Origin: Lobosporangium transversale
Lineage: Eukaryota > Mortierellomycota > Mortierellomycetes > Mortierellales > Mortierellaceae
NCBI RefSeq assembly: GCF_002105155.1
Contig: NW_019028995.1
Location: forward strand, 558,001 to 622,000
Length of the DNA: 64,000 bases
Direction: 5' to 3'
Below are positions 12,030-23,648 of the stretch, piece by piece. The position numbers and the translations under genes were made by a program. Position 1 is the stretch's first letter, and the number at the start of each line of letters is the position of its first letter. The notes below the pieces were generated by a model. That model saw nothing but the letters and a program-made list of their open reading frames with translations. It was not told where the DNA came from and made no database searches.

Positions 12030-13160
12030 AGAAAGGAAAGGAAAGGAAAGGAAAGGAAAATAATGAGGCCAAAAGATTGTAAGAAATAGAAAAGAAGGCC
12101 ATCGAAGTTGCGTTTTGTGAGCAAAGAATGTGCCACAAGAACAATAGTAGGCATCAAACCATCATACACAATAAATGTGGAAAATATATACATATACCAT
12201 CGAATGAATGGAAGAGAGTGGTACTGAAAAAAAAACTCCCCGGTTCCGTTGAATTCCTTCAAGGCAAATGAATGGTCAATGTGCTTTGTTATTTGGCACG
12301 AGCGAGGAGTTCCAGCGTTTCCAGCAATGTGGATGAAAGAGAGATGCGCGATAGGGAGCATAAACAGCGATCCAGGGGTAAGATGAGAAAGAGACATTAA
12401 TCGGGAACACGCGTGATTCTGGGTAACTGCCTGAACAGTTTTCATTGATTTCAAGGTTGATTGTTGTGCAAAAAAAAAAAAAAAAAAAAAAGAGAGAGAG
12501 AACACACAGGACAAGGGGCTTTAGAGGAAGAAACTTATTTTTCCTGTATTCCTATATGCTTGTTTTCCTGTGTCCCTATGTCTGATTGGTCTGCAGCCCA
12601 TTTCTTTTTTCAAAAAGAGGACAGGTGTCCTAACCCCTTCCTGTGGTTCTCGTTCCGGCTGTTACAGTAGCACACTTTTTTTTGTGGCCCATGCAAAAAA
12701 CAAATGTCAACAGACACACATGGACGCCCTGACATCTTTGATACTCGTTTGAATTTGCATGGCTCTCTCCCATCAAACCAAATCACAGCCTCGTTCCTTA
12801 AAACAGTCTTTTTTGATAGCCATGTCGCTAATACTATTGATATTGCTTGTCATCGTCGCCGATGTTGAGAGATGGATTGACCGATAGATTTGTGGGAAAT
12901 CCATGAACAAAGGATAGTTATTGTCGTCTGAAATTATGTTACTAATAAGAGTAATGAAACTCTAATGTGAACGGGCCAAGTCGAAAAAATGGGTGGAGTT
13001 ATATTGGTTCACTGTTTTCCCTGAATACAAAGGCCTATTTTTTCTTTTTTTCCCATGACATTGCTGCAACATGCATAATGGCCCCTCCTGGTCGACATGT
13101 GAAAGGGTTTTCTTTTATTGGCAAACCATTGATGTGGAGTGGAAAATAGAGTATAGCAGT

Positions 13161-13195
<35 letters not shown>

Positions 13196-14749
13196 GCGGG
13201 GGACAGGAGATTGTAAAGATGTCTATGGCTTCGCACACGAACAAGAGCCGAGGAAATGAACAAAGAGTGCAGGGGAAACAAAAAAGAGAGATGACTGACC
13301 ATTCATTTCGCTCTAATCCGTCTTCCTGAAAACTTGTTTTGTTCGTCTTCAGTACCCGCGCCTTCAAGTTGGTCACTGTTCTTGAATGAAGAATTAGATT
13401 TGGAAGGCCCAAATGTTCAACTGTTCTCCTCACCACAAAGTGACTTTTCCCCATACTCGTCTTCATTCGCCTCTAGACAAGCATTAAAGTCTATAAAACG
13501 CACGATATAAACTCGCTCTATGCTCATGAAAGCATGCTTAATATGGAAAGCTTACAGCTGGAACCGTAATCCCACTAGACACCAGGCAAAATGGGCATTG
13601 CGATCTTCAAATGACATCAAGCCATGCAGGATACTGAGTACCATGCAGCCATCCTACAAGTTCTCATGGCGCTTAGTTCGGCCATTTATCAACAGTTACT
13701 TCAGCAGTCACTTGTGGTATGCATTGCTACATCTGTAATCCCATAACACACTTTGAACAAACCGTCATGAAAAGTGATAGATATTCCGTCAACACCTTAA
13801 AGATGAAGACCCTGTTAACCTGCTGACTTATCATATCTGCGATATAAGTGTCTCTGGCACCAGATAATCGGACACTCCACAAAACATGCGCACAGTCTCA
13901 TAACTGTTAGCTGCTTCGCAAATCCAAGCCCTGCAATCTTGATACTACTTTGGGCATCAAATGTAACGCTGCAGTAGTAATAAACAGATAGGATAAAATG
14001 TCTGAAAGCGATGAAAACGATCCAGTACGAAGTGAGCTATGATACGAATAGCATGATAGCTGTTGGCATTGAGCAAAGCAAGACTTCTTTGATCATCTTG
14101 GATGAACTTGATTTGTTTTATGTTCAGTGAAAGCGATCGTCTCTCTGGAGAAAAGTGGTGGAAATTAGCGGCGACTAATGATGGACTTAGGAAGATCGAG
14201 AATGCAAAGTGAAGTGTTGAGTATGATGAAAGTGCGTACTGATATGTCTGATTCTTTATGCAGATACAGACGAAGCCGGCCACAGAGCTTGTATCACACT
14301 GACCGTCATTGCCAACTCAGATACTTTTCAATCATAACGTGCTTTTACTTCATTAATATGAATAAGCTTCAAGGAGTAAAGGAACAATACGTGGTTTTAG
14401 GGCATGTTCTTAGTTAATCAGCCTGTAAAGAAGTAAAGTTATTTTGGTGCTTGACGCGACAATGCTCGAATGAAAGCCCAACTCCTGTGGCACACCATGT
14501 GTATATTCGAATGCCAGGAACTGGGTGTCTAAAAATTGAAAGTCGGTTCGGTCGGCAGAATTCTATTTATTAGCGTTTGTTAATCCAAATGCCATTGTTG
14601 TTCATTCATTCATTCATTCATTCATTCATTCATTCATTCATTCATTCATTCATTCATTCATTCATCCATTCATTCATCCTCGTTCCCCTCAAGCACTCTA
14701 CTTCCTTAAAACACCTCAAAACAACATATATAAGTAATTAAGCGGCATC
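10850..14749. other. Large gene-poor region between divergent homeobox and acyl-CoA dehydrogenase genes
   Basis: Nearly 3.9 kb lies between two divergent starts. The ORFs here are short, interrupted by homopolymers and without recognisable domains. It contains A-rich tracts (about 11999-12025, 12472-12491, 13165-13190), a GGAAA pentanucleotide run near 12030-12058, GA-rich DNA at 11270-11330 and a TTCA microsatellite. It most likely serves as 5' UTR and regulatory DNA; no defined sites can be named. Confidence 0.5.
14601..14679. repeat. TTCA tetranucleotide microsatellite
   Basis: About 20 tandem copies of TTCA, with one or two TCCA variants near the right end, lie some 70 bases upstream of the acyl-CoA dehydrogenase start, probably in its promoter or 5' UTR. 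Its length is likely to be polymorphic. Confidence 0.95.
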
Positions 14750-14984
14750 ATGCTCTTTGCTACTGCAGACACAGGCTTTAAGCAGGATGTTCCAGAAGTC
14801 CGGAACACTTTTCTAGAGGACCCAGTTATGGTGTCTATCCTGGAGAGATACTTACCCAAAGACATATTGAACGAGATTACTCCGTGAGTGTTTATGGCAT
14901 ATGCTGTATCATTAACTCAATGATTTACAGTGCGTGCGTTTTTTTCCTAATATTACCTTTTTTTCCTAATATTACCTTTTTACC

Positions 14985-15016
<32 letters not shown>

Positions 15017-16839
15017 ATTTAAAGAGATCTTATTAACATTTGTGAATGGGCCAACACTGGTGAGTTTGCCCGCACTGTTTTACTTGTTTCTCCACAAAAT
15101 TGTTGGACACGCGCTAGGATAAGGTTGTACTCCACAACTTTTCATATATTTAAATGTCTTTCTATATTGCAACATTTTCTTTGATTTGTATAGAGGGGGT
15201 AACACTCACTATCCGGATGGAGGGAGACCAACCAAGACTTCGTCAATATGACTCTTGGTGCAGGTACATCCATTGATTATATCATTCCTGCTATTCTTAT
15301 TTTATTTACTCTTCTATCAGCTATTCTTTTTGGACTTTATTGATGTAGCTTGTTGATGCTCTGGTTCATTGCTTTAGACGTGTCGACGAGCTCTTGGTTA
15401 CGGAGGCTTGGATCAAACAAAAAGAAATTGCGGCTCGTGAAGGAGTCGTTGCAATCGCGTATGAGCGCGTATATGGCCAATATTCTCGAATTTACCAGAT
15501 GGCCAAACTGATGCTATGGACATCTGGCGCCGGTCTTTACAGCTGTCCCATCGCCATGACTGGTAAGGATGTTAATGCAAAAGAAAAAAAAATGAAGTAT
15601 GTTATTCTATTGAGTGATTGACCTTGATCGCCTTTTTTGGTAGACGGTTGCGCACGTGTCATTGAGGTTAATGGGACTCAGGAGATGAAAGATCAAGTTT
15701 TTACACGTCTGATTAGGTAATATTTGTAAAAACCTAACATCATATATCTTTAGTGAATATTATCGACTTACCTTTTCTTTTTTCTCACAGCCGCGACCCT
15801 AAGATATTCATCACTAGCGGGCAGTGGATGACGGAACGTCCAGGAGGAAGCGATGTCGGGCGCACAGAAACTCAGGCAGTTTGGGACGAAAAACGTCAAC
15901 GTTGGTCTATTTCCGGCTTTAAATGGTTTTCCAGTGCTACTGATGCGGATGTGACCATGCTCCTCGCTCGTACTCATGATCCTAAAGCTGCAGACGGGAC
16001 TTCCTCTATGCGTAGCGGAAGTAAAGGCCTATCACTATACCTTGCTAATGTCCGGAATGAGGATGGTAAACTGAATGGTGTTCGTATTCATCGGTTGAAA
16101 GACAAAGTCGGGACTAAGGCCTTGCCTACTGCTGAGCTGGAGTTAGATGGTATGGTTGCTCAACAAGTCGGTGATATGTATCGTGGCGTCAAAAACATTT
16201 CTGCCATTTTGAATATCACCCGTATCTATTGCGGCATGGGTTGCGCTGCTGCCATGCAGAGATTCGTATTAATGGCCAAAGAATATGCGCGTCGACGAGA
16301 GGTATTTCATCGCTTTTTTAAAGAAAAGAAAAGCAAAGTGTACAAAATGTACATGCCATATCCTGAATTAGCAATCATCTTCAATACTGAAGAGTGTTTT
16401 GATCAACAATTCTATTCCTAGGTCTTTGGTGCTCTATTGAAGGATCAACCATTGCATTTGGCCACATTGGCTAGTATGGAGATGCAATATCGTGCCACTA
16501 TCCAGTTTGTCTTTTATTGTGTCGCGATGCTGGGTCGCAATGAATCACTTGACAACAACCTTCCACAAGTCAAGGAACGTGATATTCCGCTCCTGCGTCT
16601 CTTAACTCCTATTTTGAAAGTCTGGGCTGCCAAGAATGCGTTTGCAATGTCTCAGGAGGCAATGGAGTGTTTTGGTGGCCAAGGCTATATGGAGGAAACG
16701 GGTCTCGGACGTGCCATGAGAGATATCTTGGTAAATACGATTTGGGAAGGAACTACCAACGTCCTTTCGCTGGATGTTCTTCGTGTAATGGCTGAAACGG
16801 GAGGTGATGCTTTAAAACTTTACACAGAGGTAACAGTCA

Positions 16840-16876
<37 letters not shown>

Positions 16877-17423
16877 TACTAAATCGTAATAATGTAGTAA
16901 ACCTTTCTTCTAAGGCTTATTAATTCCCATCCTCTGTTTTATATGCGTTGTTTTGTGAATCTCGCCTCCATAGACGGTCCGAAGCATTATCCTCCCCTTG
17001 AAGGAACAGTCTTTATGGGCAAAGTCGGCACAAAGTCTCGAGTCTAGCCTCCAGTTGATCTCTAATCACTTTACAACCTATGCAACACTGGAAACGCGCA
17101 ATTTGCTTGAAGCCTCAGCACGCGGCTTGACGTTTGCAATGGCCGATGTCATCTCTGGCGCACTGTTATGTCAGCATGCTCTTTGGTCTGAGGACAGAGC
17201 AAGAGCAGATAGGCTCAACAAACTTGCCTCAAAGGAGGCAGATATTGACCGTATCACTGCTCAGAGGTGGTGCGAGGGCTTGGATCAAAAACTCAAGTAT
17301 CAGATTGTAGTCTTATGTCATGAAACTAGATATGAGGATGATAAGATGATGTTATTTGGATTGAGTGACGCTAGGGCCTCTCAAAGATCCAATGTTCCTT
17401 CAGCTTTTACTCCCAGATTATAA
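14750..17423 (+). CDS. AidB/ACDH-11-like acyl-CoA dehydrogenase family protein
   Basis: Eight exons (14750-14883, 15025-15059, 15194-15263, 15378-15562, 15644-15716, 15791-16301, 16422-16829, 16974-17423) join in frame to 621 residues. The flavin and substrate region contains MTERPGGSDVG and GFKWFSSATDAD. The C-terminal domain has CFGGQGYMEE and WEGTTNVLSLDV, typical of acyl-CoA dehydrogenases. The extended N-terminus and long C-terminal extension (DIDRITAQRW) fit the AidB/ACDH-11 branch rather than short-chain mitochondrial enzymes. AidB is an alkylation-response flavoprotein, and nematode ACDH-11 acts in fatty-acid sensing; the substrate here cannot be told from sequence. No clear mitochondrial presequence or PTS1 is seen (end FTPRL). 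Introns 1 and 7 carry long sense poly(A) tracts. The gene is convergent with NECAP, 74 bases between stops. Confidence 0.88.
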
Positions 17424-17497
17424 TTCTGTTTTTTTTTTTTTTTTTTTTTTTTGAATAAAAGTTGTTATTTGTATAACTATTTATTCATTGCAACAAC
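17424..17497. terminator. Shared 3' spacer of convergent genes
   Basis: Only 74 bases separate the stops of the acyl-CoA dehydrogenase (+) and NECAP (-). A T-tract of more than 20 nt is followed by GAATAAAAG, a likely plus-strand polyadenylation signal. Transcripts from the two genes probably overlap here. Confidence 0.5.
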
Positions 17498-18438
17498 CTA
17501 ATCTCTTCTTCTTCCTGGTGGTGGAGGGGGTGGAAGTAATGGAGGAAGTTCTATTTTAAAATCCAAATGAAAAGAAAATATACAGTTCAGGATCATGACG
17601 CCCAACATAGCACTGGAACATTCATACATAAAACAATTTTGATTCATCACTCACCACCATCTTGATTAGTTGCTGCAGTTCTTGGTGGTCGATTACGACG
17701 CGCTGATGATCCAGATCCAGCCCCTGAGCCGCCAGCGATTGTTAAGCTCAACGTTTGTCCTTCTTTAAGCGAAAAATCCAATCTTGGTTGCTGTGCTCCA
17801 GACTTTTTCAATTCTTCTGCTTTCTCCTCAGCTCTTAGTTGTCTGTTAATCCAGGAAGAAGGAGAGAAAGGTTAATTTATAATAGAAAGTGTCCTCGCAC
17901 GGCATTGATACCCTATTGAATACTAATAATTCCACAAGGAGTGAGTCGCCTTACTTGAAATGATCTTGGAGTGCCACGTTAAAATCAAAAGCCTCACTAC
18001 GATCTAAGAATCCGAGGCCAATGAATGCGTGTCGTCCTTGGTCCTCAATCCTCAAGACAAAGTAGCGACTTGAATCTGTGACACTTTCTACACAGCCCTT
18101 ATTTTCCTCATAGGGACACGTGGCAAACAATTCCCCGGTTTTCCCGTCCTCTAGCCGGATAAAACACTTTTTACCCTGAGTAATGATGCGAAGACGTCCT
18201 TTCCAGAGAGGATCTCCTTCGAGATTCCATTCTTGAGCTTTATAACCACGGCTAGAAGATAATGGAGGGATCTTGTAAACTAAATATGTTCATGAAGGAA
18301 CAATAGGTTTTTTTAAAAATAAGCGAGGAAGAACAAGCCCAAATTTGGTTTCACGCTAAAATATCAATAAAAGAGACCATAACATTCTCGGATCACTAAA
18401 AGGACGGATTCGTATTCCTGATTGTCAAATACAGACAT
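17498..18438 (-). CDS. NECAP family adaptin-ear-binding coat-associated protein
   Basis: Four exons on the minus strand (18438-18378, 18279-17955, 17842-17655, 17550-17498) give 208 residues. The PH-like NECAP domain is unmistakable: [17 protein letters not shown] at the start, then [41 protein letters not shown] and [11 protein letters not shown]. NECAPs bind AP-1/AP-2 adaptor ears and help clathrin-coated vesicle formation at the plasma membrane and trans-Golgi. The C-terminal tail is Gly/Ser- and Pro-rich and ends in GRRRD; I saw no clear WxxF motif in it. The first intron uses the weak donor G|GTCTCT but phase and homology agree. None of the ORFs here is long, so the gene is easy to miss without exon joining. 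Confidence 0.92.
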
Positions 18439-18909
18439 TTGTGTATTATTTAGAGAGAAGGGTTTATTGCCTTGAAGGATGAAGGAATTAACAGAAAAAG
18501 ATCAGTGATGCAGAGATGATGAAGCATGGCGCGCCACGTTTCACAACTATCGAAAAGTATGTGAGAAGAGCTCGCAGTCACTGGGCGCAATGGCTTAAAT
18601 TCATCGCCATCGCGATCATGATTCTCGGTCACCTAGACCATGGTTGACCCATTTTTGTCACGCGTCTAACGTAGTCCAAACATAGCTTTTCCTGTAAAAA
18701 AAAAAAAAAAAAAAAAAAAAAAGCAACATGGAATATATTGAATTCCACGTTGGAAAGGTAGACCTTGAGTACCAGTCACGGTGGTCAGGGTTTATGGAAT
18801 ATTGGATACAACGATTCTGCCGTTTGTGCAGTAATAACTGTTTACTGTCTATGGTCTCTAGGCATTTTGTAGAAAATGAACCCCATGATCTCGAGAATCC
18901 TTGTTATCG

Positions 18910-18943
<34 letters not shown>

Positions 18944-19644
18944 CTGCTCAAGGACCATCATGATTGTTGCAGTTTGAGTAACACATTCGCAAGATAAACA
19001 TTTACAAGCATTCTCTGTTCACAGATTGGCACTAAAAAAAAAGACCATTTTATTGTCATCAACCATGTGATCCGTGCGCTGTTTTCTGGACAGACCGAAC
19101 ATCAATGCAGTCTTTACGCCATTTTTTCTTTTTTGCGGACTATTTCCAGCAATTCTTGGCAAGACAAAGTCTTTTGATGATGAAGATTCTTTTCAGCTCC
19201 CTTGGTTTCAGTCTTTCTAAGGATGCTTTGGATGCTTTCTCAACGAACGCATGTTAGGTCTCGTGGTCAACTTTACTGTGCGTAATGTTTGGAGGCTACG
19301 ACAAGGGAAATCTTTTCCTTACTGGAGCTTCGTTGTTCCGTAGGTTTTTAGAAATGATTTGGGACGCTCAAATTTTGGCCACTGTGCGTCATGTCCATAG
19401 TTTGTTTGGATTACAACTCAGAAACTGAGTGCTTTAAGCACACATCGAGCACGAGGGATTTTTTTTAATCCCTCCCCCCATTCAATAAAACACACGACCC
19501 CATCGATACCTTAATAGCGATCATGATTAAAGAGGCGCAATACCCCATCTCCTTCGATTTTTTTTTTTTTTTTTTTTCACACTTTTTGTTCTGATCTACC
19601 ATCTCAATTACGTCCTATTCCAGCACGCTTTCCCTACTGTACCT
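18439..19644. other. Spacer upstream of NECAP (-) and the small membrane protein (+)
   Basis: About 1.2 kb with two long A tracts (about 18694-18722 and 18909-18939) and a T tract near 19559-19577. A 60-codon open stretch starting at 18728 runs into poly(A) and matches nothing I recognise. Probably divergent promoters. Confidence 0.5.
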
Positions 19645-20097
19645 ATGTCTGAAGTAACTACTCTTTTAGCATGGCTGATACCATTGCTTGTCATTGTCAT
19701 AGCCTTTATTGCCTGGCGCATTTATGTTTATCAGACCCGCGGTCCCATTTTGCCTTCGTACCTCCAGCGTAATATCTTTGCTCGTACACGGAGTTTCCTT
19801 CCAAGGACACTTTCAATTGGATCAAATAAGGATGTTGCAACCACTGTCGCTCCTACAGCCCCTATCAGGAATGAGACCAATATAGACATGTCAGGTCAAC
19901 AGCAACCAATGACATCGGTGTCATCCAGTCAGCCACTTAATTCTCAGTCGTTCGCTCCTTTAGCGCATGAGAAGGAAAATGTGCCTGTCACTCCAGGCAC
20001 TTTGACTGATTCAACTCCTTCTGGCCAAGCAATACCCAATGAGTCCTCTAGAGCACCTCCTTCTCCAGCGATTGAAAGACTGCTAAGCATGAAGTAG
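19645..20097 (+). CDS. Small single-pass membrane protein of unknown function
   Basis: This intronless 150-residue ORF begins with an ATG shortly after a pyrimidine-rich leader. Residues about 7-28 (LLAWLIPLLVIVIAFIAW) form one strong hydrophobic segment. A basic stretch follows (QRNIFARTRSFLPR, about 50-65), then a Ser/Pro/Thr-rich tail without domains ending PSPAIERLLSMK. Positive charges after the membrane span predict an N-out/C-in signal-anchor topology. I do not recognise a family. It is convergent with the golgin gene. Being a single ORF with a plausible start and a membrane segment supports it being real, but no homology backs it. Confidence 0.55.
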   Translation: MSEVTTLLAWLIPLLVIVIAFIAWRIYVYQTRGPILPSYLQRNIFARTRSFLPRTLSIGSNKDVATTVAPTAPIRNETNIDMSGQQQPMTSVSSSQPLNSQSFAPLAHEKENVPVTPGTLTDSTPSGQAIPNESSRAPPSPAIERLLSMK

Positions 20098-20292
20098 ATC
20101 GCAACTAATTCTTTGAACACACGTTCTCTATTTGTACTTAATGATATCTTTATATAGTGCATATGATTGCACGCGTCGCAAAACTTTTGTACAATTAAAA
20201 CATTACACTTAGTTAAACAACCATCTATCTCTCATACTCTCTCTCAAACTCTAAAGTTGTTTGCTCCCGCCCAGAACCTCCTTGTAAGGTCC

Positions 20293-20424
20293 ATGATCCG
20301 CTCTCGATTTGGAACGTTATCTAACGTTCCCTTTTTTTTAACTGCAGTTTGTATATCTCATAGACCTTTAAGTCACATGTCAGCAGGGGCTCCTGCTGGT
20401 ACAAACAACGGAAAGGTTAAATGA
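20293..20424 (+). CDS. Possible small ORF, unsupported by homology
   Basis: A 43-codon ATG-initiated ORF lies in the 3' spacer between the small membrane protein and the golgin. Its N-terminus is Arg/Phe-containing (MIRSRFGTL) and then hydrophobic, like a mitochondrial presequence, and it ends GTNNGKVK. It may be a micro-gene, an exon of an unresolved gene, or chance. Confidence 0.22.
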   Translation: MIRSRFGTLSNVPFFLTAVCISHRPLSHMSAGAPAGTNNGKVK

Positions 20425-20515
20425 TTCAAAGATAACTTGATAGATTTTACGCCTTTCATTCAAAGGAACCTAATCAAGACATTATTCACTCACGCGACTT
20501 AAACACATTATAAGT

Positions 20516-23500
20516 TTAATGGCCTCCTCCACCAAACAGACTTCCTAAAACTAGAGATGACGCAGACGGCGGAGCTGTCTTTTTACGTAACGAGGCAACC
20601 TCGGCCGGCGAAAGCTGCAGAACTGTTGTAAGGACTGGGAGCAAAGGCTCGCGATCATTGGTTTCAAGGAATTTGAGGACAATGTTCTTAAGATAATCAA
20701 CACTAAGATTCTGTCGTCTTTCTGCCCTATCGAGGTTACGAATTTCCTCCTTTAGAACCTATCAAGTATCAAAAAATCAAAACGCTTTAGCTCAACCGGA
20801 TGCAAAAGAAAACAAGATATCGATATCTGACTCAAAACCTTTGAACAACTGTTGTACATATGGGAAAAGATTCAAGTAAACAGAATACATATACCTTCTC
20901 TTGATCAAGTAGTCGTTGATGATTTGCTTCGCTCTCATTCAGTAATTCAGTCAAGTGCTGAAGCTTGATCTGGTATTCTCTTTCCTTCGTAGTAGACATT
21001 GGAGTTGTTGCTCCAAGGCCTGCTGTGGTATCACTAAATGGAGATCTATCCACTAAGGGCTTTGCGGCCAAGAGATCCGATAGCGTTGCTACAAGAGGGT
21101 AATGCCAACACGTAGTCTTAGCATGGTCACCAAAAAAAAAAAAAAAAAAAAAAAATAGTATTTATACTATTTAAAACATCATGGCGTAATGATCTCAACG
21201 TACAGTATACTGGTGCCCTCTCTGCTGGAAGAGAAAGAGATGACGAAGCTCTAGATATGGGTGATTCCTGCTCATTAAGCGAGAATGAAGACCGTGGACC
21301 AAATGCTGTTGAAATCAAGAGCTGTTGTCCTTGACTTTTACCATCTTGCTCAACGTTGGGCGATGTAACTACGCTGGCATCATTGCTGTTGGTACCATTA
21401 TTGCCTATTTCAGGATTGCTAACAAGGTCCCTCAGCGTCTGGATCTCCTGTTTTGCGGCCGTCAGCTCATCGCTCTGTCGATCAATGATCCTATGTAGCT
21501 CTGCGTTCTCTTCTTCTTTCTTGGTGAGACGCTCCTCAATATATTTTGTATTGCCACCTATTTCTTGCCTCAAGCTCTGTGTTTCTACTGCTCTGAGCTC
21601 TTGCAAAGAGGCGAGGCGCGATTCAGCGGCTTCGCGTTCCAGTTGCGCATCCTTAAGTGACCGCTCTAGATCCTTCAATTGACGTGCATGCTGGCGTTCT
21701 TGACGACGACTTATCTCAATGGACGACTCTAAGCTGGCTATCTGATCCAGAACTACTTGTAGTTCATTCTCCTGTGCTAATCTTCGTCCCTCTGACTCTT
21801 GAAGTTCTTTTGCAATCGATCTGAAAAGTCCAGGTAATTTTTTATGCGCATATCAGTTGTCTGTTCCACATATACTCCCTAATAGTCAATAGTCGTAAAC
21901 TCTCTTACCTGTTGTCTTTTGTAAGATTGTCCAACTGCTCCTGCAATTCTTTCAATCTGCCTACATCATCTGTCTGGACGGATTCACGTTGTTGTTGAAG
22001 TAATAAATTTGCTCGCTGCTTGTACTGCTGATACTCCGTTTTGAGCTTCTCAAGCTGTGTATTCACTTGGCGATTTTTACTCTCCTGGTAGTTATTTTTA
22101 TATTTATTTTTTAAAAAAAAGCATCAGAGATAGTAGAGAATCCTATGGTGATTAATTATCAACTCTCACCTTTTTTATTTTTTCTTCTTACCATTTGCTG
22201 CAATTTTATTGCAGCCACTTCTGATTGGCTCTTAAGTTCTGCCTCTAATTCCTGGATCGCCTCTGTTTTGACAAGCAATGTAATAAATCATTAGCTTTAG
22301 AATGCTATAATAGCAAGACATTGCATTCATTTGGCAGTTTGGCAAATAACATGCTCTACTTTGTCAACACGTACGGGTTTGCTCCACGGTTTGGGATTCT
22401 GAAGACTGCTGGTTCTCCAATTTAGTTTTCAGTTCTGCAATTTCTTCGTCTTTCGCTGCTATTGATTGTCGATATTCATTCAGATTCTTGTTGGCAGCCG
22501 CAAAGATCGCCTTCATCTTTTTCATCTTCTCGTCATGATCTGACTTTTGTTTGCTTAGTTCGGCAGTTCGTTGGCCCAGTTCGTTTTGTAACTGCTCACA
22601 TTGCTTTGTTTTAGCTTCAAGCTGTTGCATCAGATCTTTGAGCGCTTCATCCAACGCATCTGTACCTGATGAATTAGCCTGTAAAACAACTACGTCACCT
22701 GCCTGCTCTCCTCCTGTCTGTTTGAGTGTGAAAGAAGCTGCATCTGACACCTTTTTCCTCGGTAGGTCCTTCTCTTCAGTTTGATCAATTGAAACTACAC
22801 CAAGCGGGTCTTCTAATCTAGTAGTTATCGGTGATGAGTGTCCTTCCATCACATTAAAGGAATCCTTCTCTCCATCTAGTTTGGGTGATAGAAACTCCCC
22901 TGTAGCCTTTTCTTCAAGAGATGCCCTCATTGCTTTAATAACCTGCCTAGCCTCTTGCAGCTCTTCATTTAACGCCTCATTTTCTTCCTTGAGCTGTTCT
23001 GCTGCCTTTTCGATCTGTTTCAGATAAAAATAACATGATTAGTATGATAGAATGCCATCAGTTTTCGTTTATAGTCCAATGGATTGTTTACCCTTTGGTG
23101 AGAAGTACAGAACCGTGTTCCTTATTCCATAGACACTTGCCTCGGATTTTTCCTGATTGGTTTTCTGAAGCAACTTTTGAAATGTTTCAATGTCATTGTG
23201 TGCTTCATCCAATTGCGAAGCAAGTTGTGCGTTACTAGAGTGTGGACTGGGAATGTTTGAGATTAAATTCAAATTAGTATTGAGATTTTGATATTATCGC
23301 TTCAACCCATAAAACCTATGGTAGCCCATACTTTGGCGCGTTTGACCTCGTATTTGGGTTCTTTGGCTAAATAATAGTGAGTATAGATATTTAGTGTATA
23401 TAAATGTGTTGTAGGTATGCAAAAGCAGTAGTTCTCTTTAAAGAAATTGCTACTATTATAAATTTTATTATTGAGCTTGCCTTCCGTGCTGGGTTGCCAG

Positions 23501-23648
23501 CTAAATTTTGTTGCTGTTGCTGAACCGCCAAGGGTGAACCAGGTGGGCGCCTGTTTGTTGCAGGTGACCCTGGTCGGGCTTCCAAGGCTTCACTGGCCAA
23601 GGCTGCAAATGAGGACTCGGAAGCCTTTTTAAGCAGCGTATTGAACAT
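20516..23648 (-). CDS. GRIP-domain golgin (coiled-coil Golgi tether)
   Basis: Nine exons on the minus strand join in frame to 745 residues: 23648-23481, 23366-23332, 23234-23141, 23014-22375, 22262-22192, 22084-21909, 21820-21204, 21088-20895, 20758-20516. The N-terminus MFNTLLKKASE is golgin-like. The middle is nearly continuous heptad-rich coiled coil broken by acidic/Ser linkers. The last exon encodes a GRIP domain: LDRAERRQNLSVDYLKNIV, then KFLETNDREPLLPVL and LQLSPAEV. It ends in a short Gly-rich tail. GRIP domains are recruited to the trans-Golgi by Arl1-GTP, where golgins such as yeast Imh1 tether vesicles. Two introns (after exons 1 and 3) appear to use GC donors (AAG|GCAAGC, GAG|GCAAGT). 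Exons 5 and 6 are clear from phase, less so from signal strength. Confidence 0.88.

Noticed and set aside
11912-12514. 200-codon minus-strand ORF in the gene desert
   Set aside because: Contains two long Phe runs from poly(A)/poly(T) tracts and no domain.
13035-13466. 143-codon minus-strand ORF
   Set aside because: Its second half is a poly-Phe run from a poly(A) tract; the first half has no recognisable domain.
14601-14679. Tandem TTCA units considered as a CRISPR-like or satellite array
   Set aside because: No spacers; a plain tetranucleotide microsatellite.
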